Notes: a model not told the origin generated them from the sequence alone. Shown: positions 47,964 through 60,901, numbered from the stretch's first letter. The stretch is 64,000 nucleotides of DNA from Odiellus spinosus (GCA_963920705.1 OY987233.1:10465459-10529458), one strand, 5' to 3'. A program made the numbers and translations.

Positions 47964-49055
47964 GAGGAAAGTTAACTTTTTTTAAATTAATTTAAAACCA
48001 AATCCAAATGATTTAAATATTTGATCTAGTGAGAGTGAGCCTTTAAAATTTGATCTTAAACTCAAATACGATAAATAAATTTATCTCGGTGGTCAATCGA
48101 GGTAGACCTATTTGTTTCAGATGGAAGCTTTGAATTATTTTGGCAATCACCGATCGAGATGAGATGCCAGCATCGAAGAATTAGGGAGAGAGAGAGAGAG
48201 AAGAGGAGGAGACTCAAGATCACTTTTTTCGGCGAGAATTCTAAACCAGGATATCGGATAAACATCGCGAGGCGGTAAAACCGAAATTGGACCCACCCAG
48301 AAATTACAACAAACTAGAAACAAGACTGCTTAAAGACAACGTGCAAGCTCAAAGCAAAAGCTGAGCAAAAATACAAACATTTTACTAAGAAATCTAAAAG
48401 GCGGAAGTAAAAATTTGTAATTTTCTGGAACTAGTTATGTTGGAAAGTAGTGGTGTTTATTGTAGTAATTTCAATGAACCCTTCTAAGTCTATTATTCCC
48501 AGGTCAGGTTTACCCACGTCTGATGGGGTAAGTTTGAAAAATTAGGATTCGTAGGCCTCCTAACGGTAGATATTTTTGGAGTACGATTATCACGCCGAAA
48601 CTAACCCCATAGAGAAAAATGTTTGTAGGCGAAGTTTCTTGGCCAATTGACAGTAGGGTTTATTCCATTCGAAGCACATCGTTGACTAATTATAGAAATG
48701 TCAACAGGCAACTATTGTAGGTACAGTGAGGTCCCCTTTGTATCAGGGAAGCTCGATCACGAGACGCGAGGGCGCGGATAATATAAAGTTTTAAGTGCAG
48801 CCCTTTTATTTGGCTTCCTCAGCGCCCACTTAACTAGAGATTTAGAGCACCACCTTTTGACAATATTATTACCCAACGATGGTGATAGGTTTTTTTTACT
48901 TTCATTATTACGAAAAGCTTGCGTGTGGACTTCAAGTAAACAGTTCGATAGTTGAGAAGTTGGTTTTCAAGTTTAAAATGGATCAATATACAGTGAGAAA
49001 AACAGGATTTAACTATCTAAATAAGCGAAAATACTGTTTGAAACTGTTTTTAAAC
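47964..49055. other. Spacer with GA tract
   Basis: A (GA)n tract lies at about 48184-48212. No gene recognised. Confidence 0.4.
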
Positions 49056-49445
49056 TCAAGCGTGGAAACGATGAAACCTCCAAATGAATTTGCTTATAAA
49101 TAGCACCCCTCCCTCTAGTAATATCCGAGCTGTTGTACCACGTACAGAATATACGTAGTAAAACGTGTTGAAGTTTTCAACGAATACGAAGCGACATTCC
49201 CCATTAAGTCTTAGCAAATCGGACGTATAATAACAACTAAACGCCTTGAAATTAAATGAAAATAGCAAATGTTCCGTTTGTTTTACTCGAATTTTAACTA
49301 CGCATTGATGAATCTTTTCATCTTGTACCGAAAAACTTCTTAGAATTCTCTCTCTTAGAACATGGGTTCCAATTTCTACCACGATTTGATAACACACCCA
49401 AAGTTGAACCAACTTTATTGAAGGTATACTGTAACGAACAAACAT
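49056..49445 (-). other. Orphan open frame of 129 codons
   Basis: The longest open frame in the right half. No motif or family is recognised. It ends beside the left terminus of MITE C3. Lack of a good ATG context, splice partners or similarity makes it doubtful, but its length is unusual for DNA this AT-rich. Confidence 0.2.
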
Positions 49446-49453
49446 ATTTCATC

Positions 49454-49838
49454 GGCTACGGTCACACTAGCATTTCTTAATCAATTTGAAACGATATTCA
49501 AATCGCCAGGAATCGTTTTAAGCGTCGCGAGCTTCCGCGTTATCTTTATAAAACGATTTATCATCATATATCGGTTGTTGAAACTGGATCGAGATCAGTA
49601 CGAAACTGGTTCCCGAAGCAGTTTCGAGAAATCGACGGTAGCCAATCGATTTTAAACGTTTTAAATCGATTCCAAGGCCTAGTACGAACGCAACTTATGT
49701 AGCTTCATCTATCGCTTGTGGAAACCGAATCGGTAAAAAACTGGTTCCCGGAGCAGTTTCGAGGAATTGAATCAAATCGATTTGATAAAAGACGGTTTCC
49801 TGAAACTGTTTAAATTGATTCCAAGGCCTAGTATGAAA
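49454..49838 (-). mobile_element. MITE family C, copy C3 with internal duplication
   Basis: Left end CGGCTACGGTCACACTAGCA, then CAATTTGAAACGATATTCAA. Two internal copies of the GGTTCCCGAAGCAGTTTCGA segment (near 49609 and 49744), as in C1. It ends near CCAAGGCCTAGTATGAAAA. Confidence 0.8.
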
Positions 49839-50262
49839 AGTTTAGAATATTTTTTAACTATCTTTCCGAAAATGTCTACTCTGATATTCAATTTCTATTT
49901 GAATTACGTGAAAAAATTCGTGACAGTTTCACTTTAACAAGAAATTTGTTATTTTGACTGTAAAGTTTTCAAAGAGGGGGATCCGAAAAAAAATCAGATT
50001 ATATTCCACGGTAGATTCTCCAAGAAAATAAAAATTTGTTCAAGACATGCATGACTTTTTTTTGTTTTCCGATTTTTGTTTTTTTTGTTTTTGGACAGCA
50101 AGAAGTCGGCGGTAAACAAAAAGCGACCAATATTGGTTCCGGCATTTTCCTACTTTACGAGATAACGTTTTTAAGATAATGTTTAAAAAACTATAAACCT
50201 AAAACGTTGTATGTCAACGAGATTGGAATTAATATTTATACAAATTACGATTATACACGAAT

Positions 50263-50560
50263 CCAAATGTAAATTGAGTATCATTTTCGGAAAGATCGTT
50301 AAAAACGATTCAAAATATATATACACATGTCGTAGAACAAAATTACAGCGACAGTAAAAATACATATTTTAAAATCATTATTTATGAAATTTTTAATATA
50401 AAAATTGCCCGCAATCTACGTCATCACTATGGTCGCGTGATTTCCCTATTGTATTGAGAATACGGTTGATTCTCGCGCTTGCACCAATGATAAGGTCGCT
50501 TTCGCGCGGTCTTTTTCGTATAAGTACTTAATCCAGATCAAATATAAAAATTAAGATTAA
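50263..50560 (+). mobile_element. Family D element, copy D5
   Basis: AATTGAGTATCATTTTCGGA through CGACAGTAAAAATACATATT and CGCGCGGTCTTTTTCGTATA to AGTACTTAATCCAGATCAA. Confidence 0.75.
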
Positions 50561-50799
50561 GGCTTGACATATATATTATAGTTAAAATATATATTGTATA
50601 TAATAATATAGTATAATTAAGGTGCCACACTATTTTGTCTATTTTTAGAATTTTTAAATACACCAAAAATTTGCAATTCTAATTTTCATCTCTAAAGCAA
50701 AATATTGACTCGATTCTGTATTTGTTCGAGAAATTGGGATAAAAGGGTGAAAGACCCAAATGAAATAAAATAAAATAAAGGAAATGGAGTACGAAAGTT

Positions 50800-50800
50800 G

Positions 50801-50831
<31 letters not shown>
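50800..50831. repeat. Homopolymer A tract, about 30 bp
   Basis: A run just before ATATATACATG; its length is not reliable. Confidence 0.9.
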
Positions 50832-50835
<4 letters not shown>

Positions 50836-50895
50836 TACATGATCAGATAATGACACAAAAGTTAAAGAAAAAGTCTCATACACACTCTTCGTTAA

Positions 50896-51305
50896 AAGGA
50901 GAATGCAACCTAATAACAAGTGATTTTTTATCGATTCCTTATCGTTTAAATTGGCCTAATCCACTAGTAAACAAAATTACAATCAAATATTGAACTAGAA
51001 ATAAATTTAAAACTTACCATCAAAATAGGCTTAGCTGCAGATATCCTTTAACTCCCCGTCATCATTGATCATGGAGATCCCGCATTCCCATATAAGAGCC
51101 ATCGTGATCAATGTCATTGGTCGCTAGTCCTTATACGGGGAGTTAAGGTAATCTCCATGAATTCAGCTAAGCCTATTTTTCTAAAAAGTAAGTTTTAAAT
51201 TTATTTCTAGTTTAATATTTGTTTGTAAATGTGTTTACTGTTGGATTAGGTCTATTTAAACGACAAGGAATCGATAGAAAATCACTTATAGGTTTCATTC
51301 TCCCT
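50896..51305. mobile_element. MITE family B, copy B5 (410 bp), TTAA-flanked foldback
   Basis: TTAA at 50892-50895 and 51306-51309. Ends AAGGAGAATGCAACCTAATA and GGTTTCATTCTCCCT. The central hairpin differs from B1 (TTAACTCCCCGTCATCATTG with its complement ATACGGGGAGTTAA), so the family has at least two core variants. Confidence 0.88.
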
Positions 51306-51767
51306 TTAACCATGCTGGGTCTTATTTTGTCGATCTTGGTGAGATTTATTTTAATGAGAGGTGTCCTTTAAAGTTTAGTTTCCACACGTATTTAAATATA
51401 AAATTATAAACGCTACCTGGATAAGTTCAAAGACCCGACAAGTACTTAATAAATTTATTGTATCTGGAGTTAGTAGCTTCTTGTTTTCACACTCGAAACT
51501 ACGGGTCAAAACTCGAAAAGCGAGAAGTTTATTTACGTTAGCTGTCAAATTCTATAAAGAAAATACCGATTTGGGCTCAATATTATTCGAGAGAAAAATA
51601 ATCATCTTGAGTTCACTGAAAACAAAGTAAATTTATTACCATTATCGAACATCAAGCTAGAAAAAATAATAATAATAGAAGAGCTTATTTGAACTTTTCA
51701 CACCCTAGCTAAGCCTAAAACGAATGAATTTAATTAATCACAAAACCAATTTTGTTAATTTATTCGG

Positions 51768-52080
51768 TTAAATGTACAAGCAAATTCTGATTCGAGACAC
51801 TCTAGCGGCCGCAGTCGCCGTGGAAATAGTGAACGGAGGAAGCGACACTCTGCGGAGAAATTCTGGAGTTGGGAGGGAAGACAATATAGCCAAGTGCGGC
51901 CCGCCTAAATTCCGTCCCTCTCTCCCGACTCAAAATATCGAGCTGAAGAGTATTAAACAGACAGGGGTGATGACTTTTTGGCCAGTTTTAAGTGATGGGC
52001 TGTGACGTAAAACTGGACATTCGCTGATAGTATTAAGCTACTTTGTTTACTTTTATGTAACAAAAAGTGATGGACTTTTG
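51768..52080 (-). mobile_element. MITE family A, copy A6 (left end lost)
   Basis: Starts inside the element at AAATGTACAAGCAAATTCTG, continues with the GCGGCCGCAGTCGCCGTGGA core, and ends GTGATGGACTTTTG. Confidence 0.85.
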
Positions 52081-52214
52081 ATATATATTAAACATACGGG
52101 TCTAGCATTTTAAAGTATTTTCTTAAATTTAATCCAAGGTTGGTTAAGAAATGTATTATGCAGAAGCCAAGTCACGTGACAGTTTATAATCAGGGCTTCA
52201 TTCATTACCAGAGA

Positions 52215-52264
52215 GCGGCCATTTTAATTCCTACTGACAATTGCAAATAAATTAAAATGGCCGC
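52215..52264. repeat. Perfect 15-bp inverted repeat with 20-nt loop
   Basis: GCGGCCATTTTAATT (52215-52229) and AATTAAAATGGCCGC (52250-52264). Confidence 0.8.
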
Positions 52265-52457
52265 AGTCAAGTGGCTTAGTAGAGGAGGCTTCTTTACCAA
52301 CCTTGATTTAATCAATTATCCACGATTACCCGTAGATAATTACGTTACGCGTTAGTTCTAATCACGCTATCTAAAATAGAGAAATGTATGGATAGGCGTT
52401 GTATTTTATAAATTTTTAAAATACAAAAGATTTCAGCGATAAATTTAGACCGTGTCC

Positions 52458-52485
52458 AAAAAATATATATATATATATATATATT
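52458..52485. repeat. (TA)n microsatellite
   Basis: About twelve uninterrupted AT dinucleotides near 52460-52484. Confidence 0.85.
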
Positions 52486-52794
52486 ATATCACATGGATAA
52501 TTTGGTGAATTGGCGAGACTTGGGTCAATAGTGACCTCGACACGCGTGCGAGCTACGCCTTTTAGATATTTATTACTACCGTATATTAGAAAATAGTATT
52601 ACAAGTTAAAATAAATAATAAAAAAAAAATAGGTCAGCATCAACCTCAAAGACGGCAGACAGAAAATATAGATTTTAAAGAGGCAGTGACCATACTTAAA
52701 TCAAAATTGGATAAATTATTTACAGGGATTTCAAACTGAAGAAAAAAATAGAAGAGATTGAAATTATGACGTCAAATTTACCGAATATATGACG

Positions 52795-53125
52795 TAGTTT
52801 GTTTCTGGAACATAATTAATTTTAATTTTCATACGAAAGGTAGTTTAATTGATCTGGATTAAGTACTTCTACGAAAAATATCGCGAGAAAGCGATCAGAA
52901 CGCTTTACAATCAACTGTATGCTCTATAATACAATAGCGAAATCACGTGACCATAGATGACGTAGTATTGCGGAGAATTTTAATTTTAAAAATTTCGAAA
53001 ATGGCGATTATAAAATATGTATTTTTAGTGTCACGGTAATTTTGTTTTATGACATATGTATATATATTTTGAATCATTTTTTAACGATCTTTCCGAAAAT
53101 ACTTCTCAAATTCCATTTGGAGTTC
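52795..53125 (-). mobile_element. Family D element, copy D6, most complete
   Basis: Reads as the complement of D2 and D5: CTGGATTAAGTACTTCTACG, AAATCACGTGACCATAGATG, GAAAATGGCGATTATAAAAT and TTTTTAACGATCTTTCCGAA. Confidence 0.75.
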
Positions 53126-53611
53126 ATTCAAAATCATTATAGCATCGTTTTAAGACACAACATGAAGTTTTTGCAAACTACGTTACATATGTGTGTCACG
53201 GGAACTTAAAATCCTCCCAGACATACCCCTAAAAATATTATTACAATATTAATAATATTATTACTGATATTCACATCGTTGCTCTGACGAGAATAAATAT
53301 GAAGAAAAAAATCTGCCAATTTCTAAGACTTTCCTGATAAATAATAACCATTTAAATTAATGATCTTGACTTAAGGACAAGATTCGACTGTCAATCGTTG
53401 GGTGCAAAAATAATAAAAATTAATTTGAATTAATTTTATAAGTTACCAAGGTTTAGGTCTTGTAGGAGGAAGAATTTGATTCGTTACGCTAAAAATAGAT
53501 GTTAAAAATAAGCTTACGTTCAAGCTCTTCAATGGTAGTCAAGTGAGGCTGTCATACATTTATTTGGAGTTTCAAATCGAATTTGAGAACCATTTTCGAA
53601 AATTTCGTTAA

Positions 53612-54048
53612 AGAGAGAATGTAACCTAATAACAAGTTATTTTTTATCGATTACTTATCGTTTAAATGGGCCTAATCCACCAGTGAAAAAAATTTACAAA
53701 CAAATATTAAAGTAGAAATAAAGTTAAAAAACTTTCCCGAAAATAGGCTTAGCTAGAATGACATGGAGATCCTGAATTTCTTCGCATTGAAGTATCATCG
53801 AACAAACAAATGTTATTAGAAGTATTACGGAGATCTCGCCTTAACAACGAACCTATGCTCAATGGTCTTTGACCAATCAATTTTAAGAAATTCAGGATCT
53901 CCGTGAATATAGCTAAGCCTATTTTTATGGTAAATTTTAAATTGATTTCTAGTTTAATGTTTGATTAATATTTTACTGGTAGATTAGGCCTATTTAAACG
54001 ATAATTAATAATTAAAGAAATCCTTTGTTGTTAGGTTTCATTCTCCCA
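53612..54048. mobile_element. MITE family B, copy B6 (437 bp), TTAA-flanked foldback
   Basis: TTAA at 53608-53611 and 54049-54052. Ends AGAGAGAATGTAACCTAATA and TAGGTTTCATTCTCCCA. The core has GGAGATCCTGAATTTCTTCG and the complementary AGAAATTCAGGATCTCCGTG. Confidence 0.87.
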
Positions 54049-54734
54049 TTAAATTGCGTAGCTATGACGTCAATTTCAAATAGCCCAATTTAAGTCTACC
54101 AAAAATGGCGAAAGCCTCACTTTAATGATATACAATATTAAACTCCATAGGGAAGAAAAAATCAGTTAATTTCCCTCGAACACGAGGGTAATACTTAGCC
54201 GACAGAAATGAACCATATAATATTGATTATACTTGAATAATTTTTAATTTATTTCTAACACGTTACGGTATTTTTATGTTTTAATGGTCAAAATTGGTTT
54301 TCTTAATTATATTTGCCACTTTCTAGGAACTGCGCCTTTTTTTATGGCGGACAATATCTTTCAAGATATAGCCAGGCATGATATTTAATTATGGTAGTTT
54401 AAAAGTTTCCATGGTAAGATAAATTCCCTGGTTATCGTTAATTCGTTCTTGTATGTAGGAATTATGAATAAATAATTTTTTCTCGTGGTTATAATTGTTG
54501 TTATATATTTAAACAAGACGAAGACACGAGACCACGGGCTTTTGGGGCAGAATTTCAGATGAGATGACCACGATAGAGTAGTATATGTACTATAAATTCA
54601 GTTTGTATATGTTAAAAAATGATATTTCCCCATGAATCGAAGAAAATAGTAATAAATATATTGTATAGACACTAAATTAGGGAATTAAAGTAGAGGAAAT
54701 CAGATTGGTTTTGTCTTTGTACTACAAAGACTGG

Positions 54735-55165
54735 CCAAACAATATTTGATGATCTTAAAATAATATAGGGAATGTCTACTTTCTAATGGTGCAATCGGTT
54801 TATGCCTAGGAGGACTCGGAGAAAAGTTAGTGCCATTTTAAGATTGGGATCATTTTTGGAAATTTTGCTCGATTTTTGCTTTCTTTTTCGAGTGGCGAGG
54901 CAGAATTTTATTACTTTAAAATAATCTAGGGAATGTCTTCTTTCTAATGGTGCAATCGGTTTATGCCTAGGAGGTTGTAGAGAAAAGTTGTGGCCATTTT
55001 AAGATAGGGTTCATTTTTGGGAATTTTGCTCGATTTCTATCGAGTGGTGAAACAATATTTGATGATCGTAAAATAATATAGGAAATGTCTACTATCTAAC
55101 GACGCAATCAATTATGATGTTGGAGATCGTAGTTAAAATTTATGGTCATTTTTAGAAAATTACAT
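54735..55165 (+). repeat. Tandem repeat, unit about 150-160 bp, 2.7 copies
   Basis: The block AATATAGGGAATGTCTACTT recurs with changes near 54761, 54922 and 55073. GCAATCGGTTTATGCCTAGG and TTTTGCTCGATTT are also shared between units. Confidence 0.85.
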
Positions 55166-56439
55166 TAAAACTATATTAAAAATAGCACGTTACTCTTAAT
55201 TACATTATCCCTTTTAAATAAATAATAACACACTACAATATCCCTTTGCGATACAAAAAATAATACGGCATCTGCAGGTGGATTATAAACAAAAGCCTCG
55301 CCCATCTTAAAAGGAAAATTGCTATGAAAGAAATCGTACGTTTTTGGGCGGGAAATATTGTAGACCAGAAGATTTTGAAGTTACATAGAGCTAGCCGATT
55401 CGTTAGTCTATTTCCATTCAAGAAAACCTTATCTAAAATAATACCAGGTTTTCGTGCCCTCTAGCTAAATACACTATTGAATAAAATAATTATGTATTTT
55501 TATAGTCTTTCTACAAGGAATCAAATTTCCCGCATTTTTAAGCGGAAAAATCTGTCAGAAAATTGATGCTTTTTTTAAATAGATGTTTGGTTCCGTGTAT
55601 TGAGTACTAGATCTACTAGATCTAGACGAAGGTAGATACTTCTTTCAAAAATATAAGAACAAGGGCCACCTAGTAGTCCTAACGACCTCTGTAGGCGCGG
55701 AGAGAAGAGAGATAGTTTTTCATCGCTCTTTTATGCGAAACCCTTAGAATTCAGATTCGAGTATTTCCGGGGAAGATTACTTCATCATAATGGATTTTTA
55801 TTGGCTGGATATATCACGTGTCTTTAATAAGGTATTTTTACATCCGGTTTTAACGGAAGAGGTTTCTTAACGACGCAATTAGATCTGGTATATCATTAAA
55901 ACGTAGATTTTATTTTCTTAATTATAAAAGAATAAATAATTAATATTAAATTTATTAACTATGGGGAGTTATATAATTAAATTATTGTAATTAATGAGAT
56001 TGATAATAATAATTTAAATTAATTTAATTGAAACAATTTCATCTGCAAAATTTAGTTATCGTTTCCAGTGAATTAAATTAAAATATTTTAATCAACTAAA
56101 AACCCGAATAAGATCTAAAAATTGGGATTCAATCGTTAGAAATTAAAATTGATCTTTTTAATCTCACTTTGTAATAAAGTATTTTCAGGAGACCTTCTGA
56201 ATACCGTTGACGCATTTACACATTTTATTAAAAATCAAATATCCGCCTTAATTAATAAGGGGCTTTAATTAAATCATTTTTTCCAAGCTTCGTTAATAAT
56301 ACGAATAAGCGGTTTGCCCCAGAGAATTATTATTTGAGGGTTACGAATATACGTATATTAGAGTTAAGAGATTTTAATCTAAAACAATTTTAAAGGGACG
56401 GTGAAGAGTTTTTTTATCAATTATATTAAAAATAAAATT
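55166..56439. other. AT-rich spacer with one family I copy
   Basis: Family I lies at about 55690-55775 (GGCGCGGAGAGAAGAGAGAT, TAGTTTTTCATCGCTC). A TTTTAAAGGGACGGTGAAGA terminus-like sequence lies at about 56390. No gene recognised. Confidence 0.5.
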
Positions 56440-58020
56440 CTATTAAAACAAATATTAAATTATATTAAAAATATTAAATTCTATTAAAATGAATATTAAA
56501 TTCTATTAAAATAAATATTAAATTCTATTAAAAAATATTAAATTCTATTAAACTGAATATTAAATTCTATTAAACTGAATATTAAATTCTATTAAACTGA
56601 ATATTAAATTCTATTAAACTGAATATTAAATTCTATTAAAATAAATTATATTAAATTATTTTAATAGAATTTAATATTTATTTTAATAGAATTTAATATT
56701 CATTTTAATAGAATTTAATATTCATTTTAATAGAATTTAATATTCATTTTAATAGAATTTAATATTCATTTTAATATAATTTAATATTCATTTTAATATA
56801 ATTTAATATTTTTTAATATAATTTAATATTTTTAATATAATTTAATATTTGTTTTAATAGAATTTTATTTTTAAGAAAGGATAAATTATAATAAAATAAA
56901 TAAAAAATTCTATAAAAATAAATAAATTATATTAAAATATTAAATTCTACTAAAATCAATATTAAATTCTACTAAAAATCAATATTAAATTCTACTAAAA
57001 ATCAATATTAAATTCTACTAAAATCAATATTAAATTCTACTAAAATCAATATTAAATTCTACTAAAATCAATATTAAATTCTACTAAAATCAATATTAAA
57101 TTCTACTAAAATCAATATTAAATTCTACTAAAATCAATATTAAATTCTACTAAAATCAATATTAAATTCTACTAAAATCAATATTAAATTCTACTAAAAT
57201 CAATATTAAATTCTACTAAAATCAATATTAAATTCTACTAAAATCAATATTAAATTCTACTAAAATCAATATTAAATTCTACTAAAATCAATATTAAATT
57301 CTACTAAAATCAATATTAAATTCTACTAAAATCAATATTAAATTCTACTAAAATCAATATTAAATTCTACTAAAATCAATATTAAATTCTACTAAAATCA
57401 ATATTAAATTCTACTAAAATCAATATTAAATTCTACTAAAATCATTATTAAATTCTACTAAAATCATTATTAAATTCTACTAAAATCATTATTAATTTTT
57501 CTAAAATCATTATTAAATTCTACTAAAATCATTATTAAATTCTACTAAAATCATTATTAAATTCTACTAAAATCATTATTAAATTCTACTAAAATCATTA
57601 TTAAATTCTACTAAAATCATTATTAAATTCTACTAAAATCAATATAAAATTCTACTAAAATCAATATAAAATTCTACTAAAATAAATAATAAATTCTAAA
57701 ATAAATAATAAATTCTATTAAAATAAATAATAAATTCTATTAAAATAAATAATAAATTCTATTAAAATAAATAATAAATTCTATTAAAATAAATTATAAA
57801 TTCTATTAAAATAAATTATAAATTCTATTAAAATAAATTATAAATTCTATTAAAATAAATTATAAATTCTATTAAAATAAATTATAAATTCTATTAAAAT
57901 AAATTATAAATTCTATTAAAATAAATTATAAATTCTATTAAAATAAATTATAAATTCTATTAAAATAAATAATAAATTATATTAAAATAAATAATAAATT
58001 CTATTAAAATAAATAATAAA
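56440..58020. repeat. AT-rich satellite array of 21-22 bp units with an inverted section, about 70 units
   Basis: Three sections. 56440-56645 carries ATTAAATTCTATTAAAMTGA-type units. 56646-56870 carries the same units inverted (TTTTAATAGAATTTAATATT). 56880-58020 is forward again: first AATATTAAATTCTACTAAAATC units (22 bp), then ...AATCATT variants (about 57440-57640), then 21-bp ATAAATTATAAATTCTATTAA units. Confidence 0.95.
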
Positions 58021-58998
58021 TCGATATAGTGACGAAATATAAGTTTTTGCGTAACTAAAAATGAAAACTCGCTTGAGCAATTTTAAATCATTATTTTACA
58101 ATATATATTGTAAATCAAATAGGTGAATCTAACCCTGATCTAATATGATAATTTAAGGGAATATTAGACAAGTATTGAAATTTTATAAAACGTCCTTTTA
58201 GTAAGTTAACCTGGTTATCAAATTTTTTGACAAGTTAATAACCAGTTTTGAATTAAAAATTGGCGTGCGAACGGGCCCCCTATAAAATTATATCGAAAAA
58301 GGACCTTTAAAAATATATTTTTTTTTAGAAAAATCATTTCCTGAATGGTAGTTCCAAGAACTAATAAATGAAAGCTGAGAATTTAGTTACAGTTCCGAAA
58401 CTTAATTAATATAAAATATTTTTAAAGATATTTTATTTTAGGATTGTATGTGAATAAACTAATTTGTAAATTCAGATAATATTTAAGCGGATGATGGGTT
58501 TATCCGAAGATAAGCAAGTTTCAAACTTTATCTATCGTATATTGGATAAAAAAATATTTTTCAATATTACTTTGAAAATAGTCGCGTATTCCGGGATTTG
58601 ATAGCTATTAGTTCTTGGTTTTATAATTTTTTTCTTTAATAGTTTGAGCTCCTTAGGGCATGTGTACTTAAAAGCCAGTACTGTCCGGTTTTCATAGGAA
58701 ATTGGGAAATAAAATATATCCCATGGTTTTATTTCTCAAGAGGCAAGAAAATAAGTGTTTTTAAATGCATAAGACTAATTCTAATTCGATTGACCGTTGA
58801 TCATATTTGAATTTATGGTGTTAAAGTTCTAAATAAATATTCGGGTTTCAGGCTAGAAGTTTGAGTTTTTTCACATTTATATGTAAGAAATTAATTACTA
58901 ATATAAATGTTGATTGGTTTTGCTTTGAAGCTTTGGGCCCTATTCCAAAACGGCATCCGGTTGGTTGATGCAAGTACAGCTTTTTTTGGAATATTTTA
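58021..58998. other. Spacer, nothing recognised
   Basis: Separates two large arrays; AT-rich, no repeat or gene seen. Confidence 0.4.
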
Positions 58999-59840
58999 AA
59001 TGCACTGATAAAGCTGAAATCAATGCTGTGTCAAAGCTGAACTAAATACACTGACAAAGATGAACTAAATGCACTGACAAATTTGAACTCAATGCAGTGT
59101 CAAAGCTGAACTCAATGCAGTGTCAAAGCTGAACTCAATGCAGTGTCAAAGCTGAACTCAATGCAGTGTCAAAGCTGAACTCAATGCAGTGTCAAAGCTG
59201 AACTCAATGCAGTGTCAAAGCGGAACTCAATGCAGTGTCAAAGCGGAACTCAATGCAGTGTCAAAGCGGAACTCAATGCAGTGTCAAAGCGGAACTCAAT
59301 GCAGTGTCAAAGCTGAACTCAATGCAGTGTCAAAGCTGAACTCAATGCAGTGTCAAAGCTGAACTCAATGCAGTGTCAAAGCTGAACTCAATGAAGTGTC
59401 AAAGCTGAACTCAATGAAGTGTCAAAGCTGAACTCAATGAAGTGTCAAAGCCGAACTCAACCCAGTGTCAAAGCCGAACTCAACCCAGTGTCATAGCCGA
59501 ACTCAACCCAGTGTCAAAGCCGAACTCAACCCAGTGTCAAAGCCGAACTCAATGCAGTGTCAAATCTGGATACAACGCAGTGTCAAAGTTGAATACAACG
59601 CAGTGTCAAAGCTGAATACAACGCAGTGTCAAAGCTGAATACAACGCAGTGTCAAAGCTGAATACAACGCAGTGTCAAAGCTGAATACAACGCAGTGTCA
59701 AAGCTGAATACAACGCAGTGTCAAAGCTGAATACAACGCAGTGTCAAAGCTGAATACAACGCAGTGTCAAAGCTGAATACAACGAAGTGTCAAAGCTGAA
59801 TGCAACGCAGTGTCAAAGCTGAATACAACGCAGAATCAAA
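58999..59840 (+). repeat. Tandem array, 23-bp unit, about 36 copies
   Basis: Unit AACTCAATGCAGTGTCAAAGCTG with blockwise variants: AAGCGGAACTC at about 59218-59310, CCGAACTCAACCCAGTGTCA at about 59450-59550, and CTGAATACAACGCAGTGTCA at about 59580-59830. It is much less AT-rich than the neighbouring array. Confidence 0.95.
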
Positions 59841-60897
59841 TACGCTAAACTCAGCGAACATAATGGTACAAGGAACTGGAGAGTTTTGCATCAGACAACA
59901 AGAATCCAAGATAAATATTCTAACCACTCACGAAACTTGTAGGAGACAATTCGATTAACTTGGTGGCCACCTAGTTACATAGACTAGTGTTTTCCTTCTC
60001 TCATTATCTACTTCTGATAGTAGCTATATTTGTAGAGAAAACCCAAGTAAAAGACCAATGACCTAAAATCTGTCTATTTTGCAAATTCCGAGCGGGAAAA
60101 TAAATAAAAAAAAAAAAAGAACCAAAAAACAGGGGACTGTGGAATGTTAATAATGGTCCATTCACGTATATGCATTTCGTTTCCCGCCAAACTATCTTCA
60201 ATCAAATTCCAGAAGCCCCGGGAGAGTAAAAACCCGTAAAATCCTTAGGAGAAGGGAGGTATGGTACGGCTTTCAATACCCCCCAATAGTATATTTACAA
60301 CAATCTTGTTTGAAGATGCTCAACCTAGTGGGTTCCTTTTAAAACTACGTATATACTTGTATGGGTCTAGCCACGCAAGCTACCGTCTAATTACCTACCG
60401 GTATCGAGAGAAAGAGACGCTATTTCGAGCTTGAAATCATCCGAGACACACCATCTTTAGATTCAGTATCTCAAAGATAAAACATTGAATCTCTTATACA
60501 ATCGACACCTACAATTTCTCTCTCTCTCTCTTTTGGCTCTTGGATTTAGATTTAGAAAGGGTGTGTTATGGTATCTTTATCACGAATGTGTTACAGCCTC
60601 TCATTTTACTTATGCTATGACCCTAAGAATGATGACGTCATATAGATTTAAGATATGACCTTTCACATCTTTATATATAGGGGTAAGGTCCAACAATCCT
60701 TAACTCCATCGTGTCTGAAAAGATTTGTCTCCTTAAATCTGTAACCACTTATCTCTATCTCTATGGACATGTGAACCCTCATATTTATATATTATTAAGT
60801 ATATGACTACATATCTATAAGTTAATAACGTTAGTCCACTTATTGTAAACGTACAATAAAGTTAATTTAAAATTTATTTGTTAATCATCTTTGTATA
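59841..60897. other. Spacer, nothing certain
   Basis: A (CT)n tract lies near 60520-60533. No gene recognised. Confidence 0.4.
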
Positions 60898-60901
60898 TTA
60901 A

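Noticed and set aside
56940-59840. Regularly repeated short units that might suggest CRISPR arrays
   Set aside because: Units are directly adjacent with no unique spacers, and the genome is eukaryotic.
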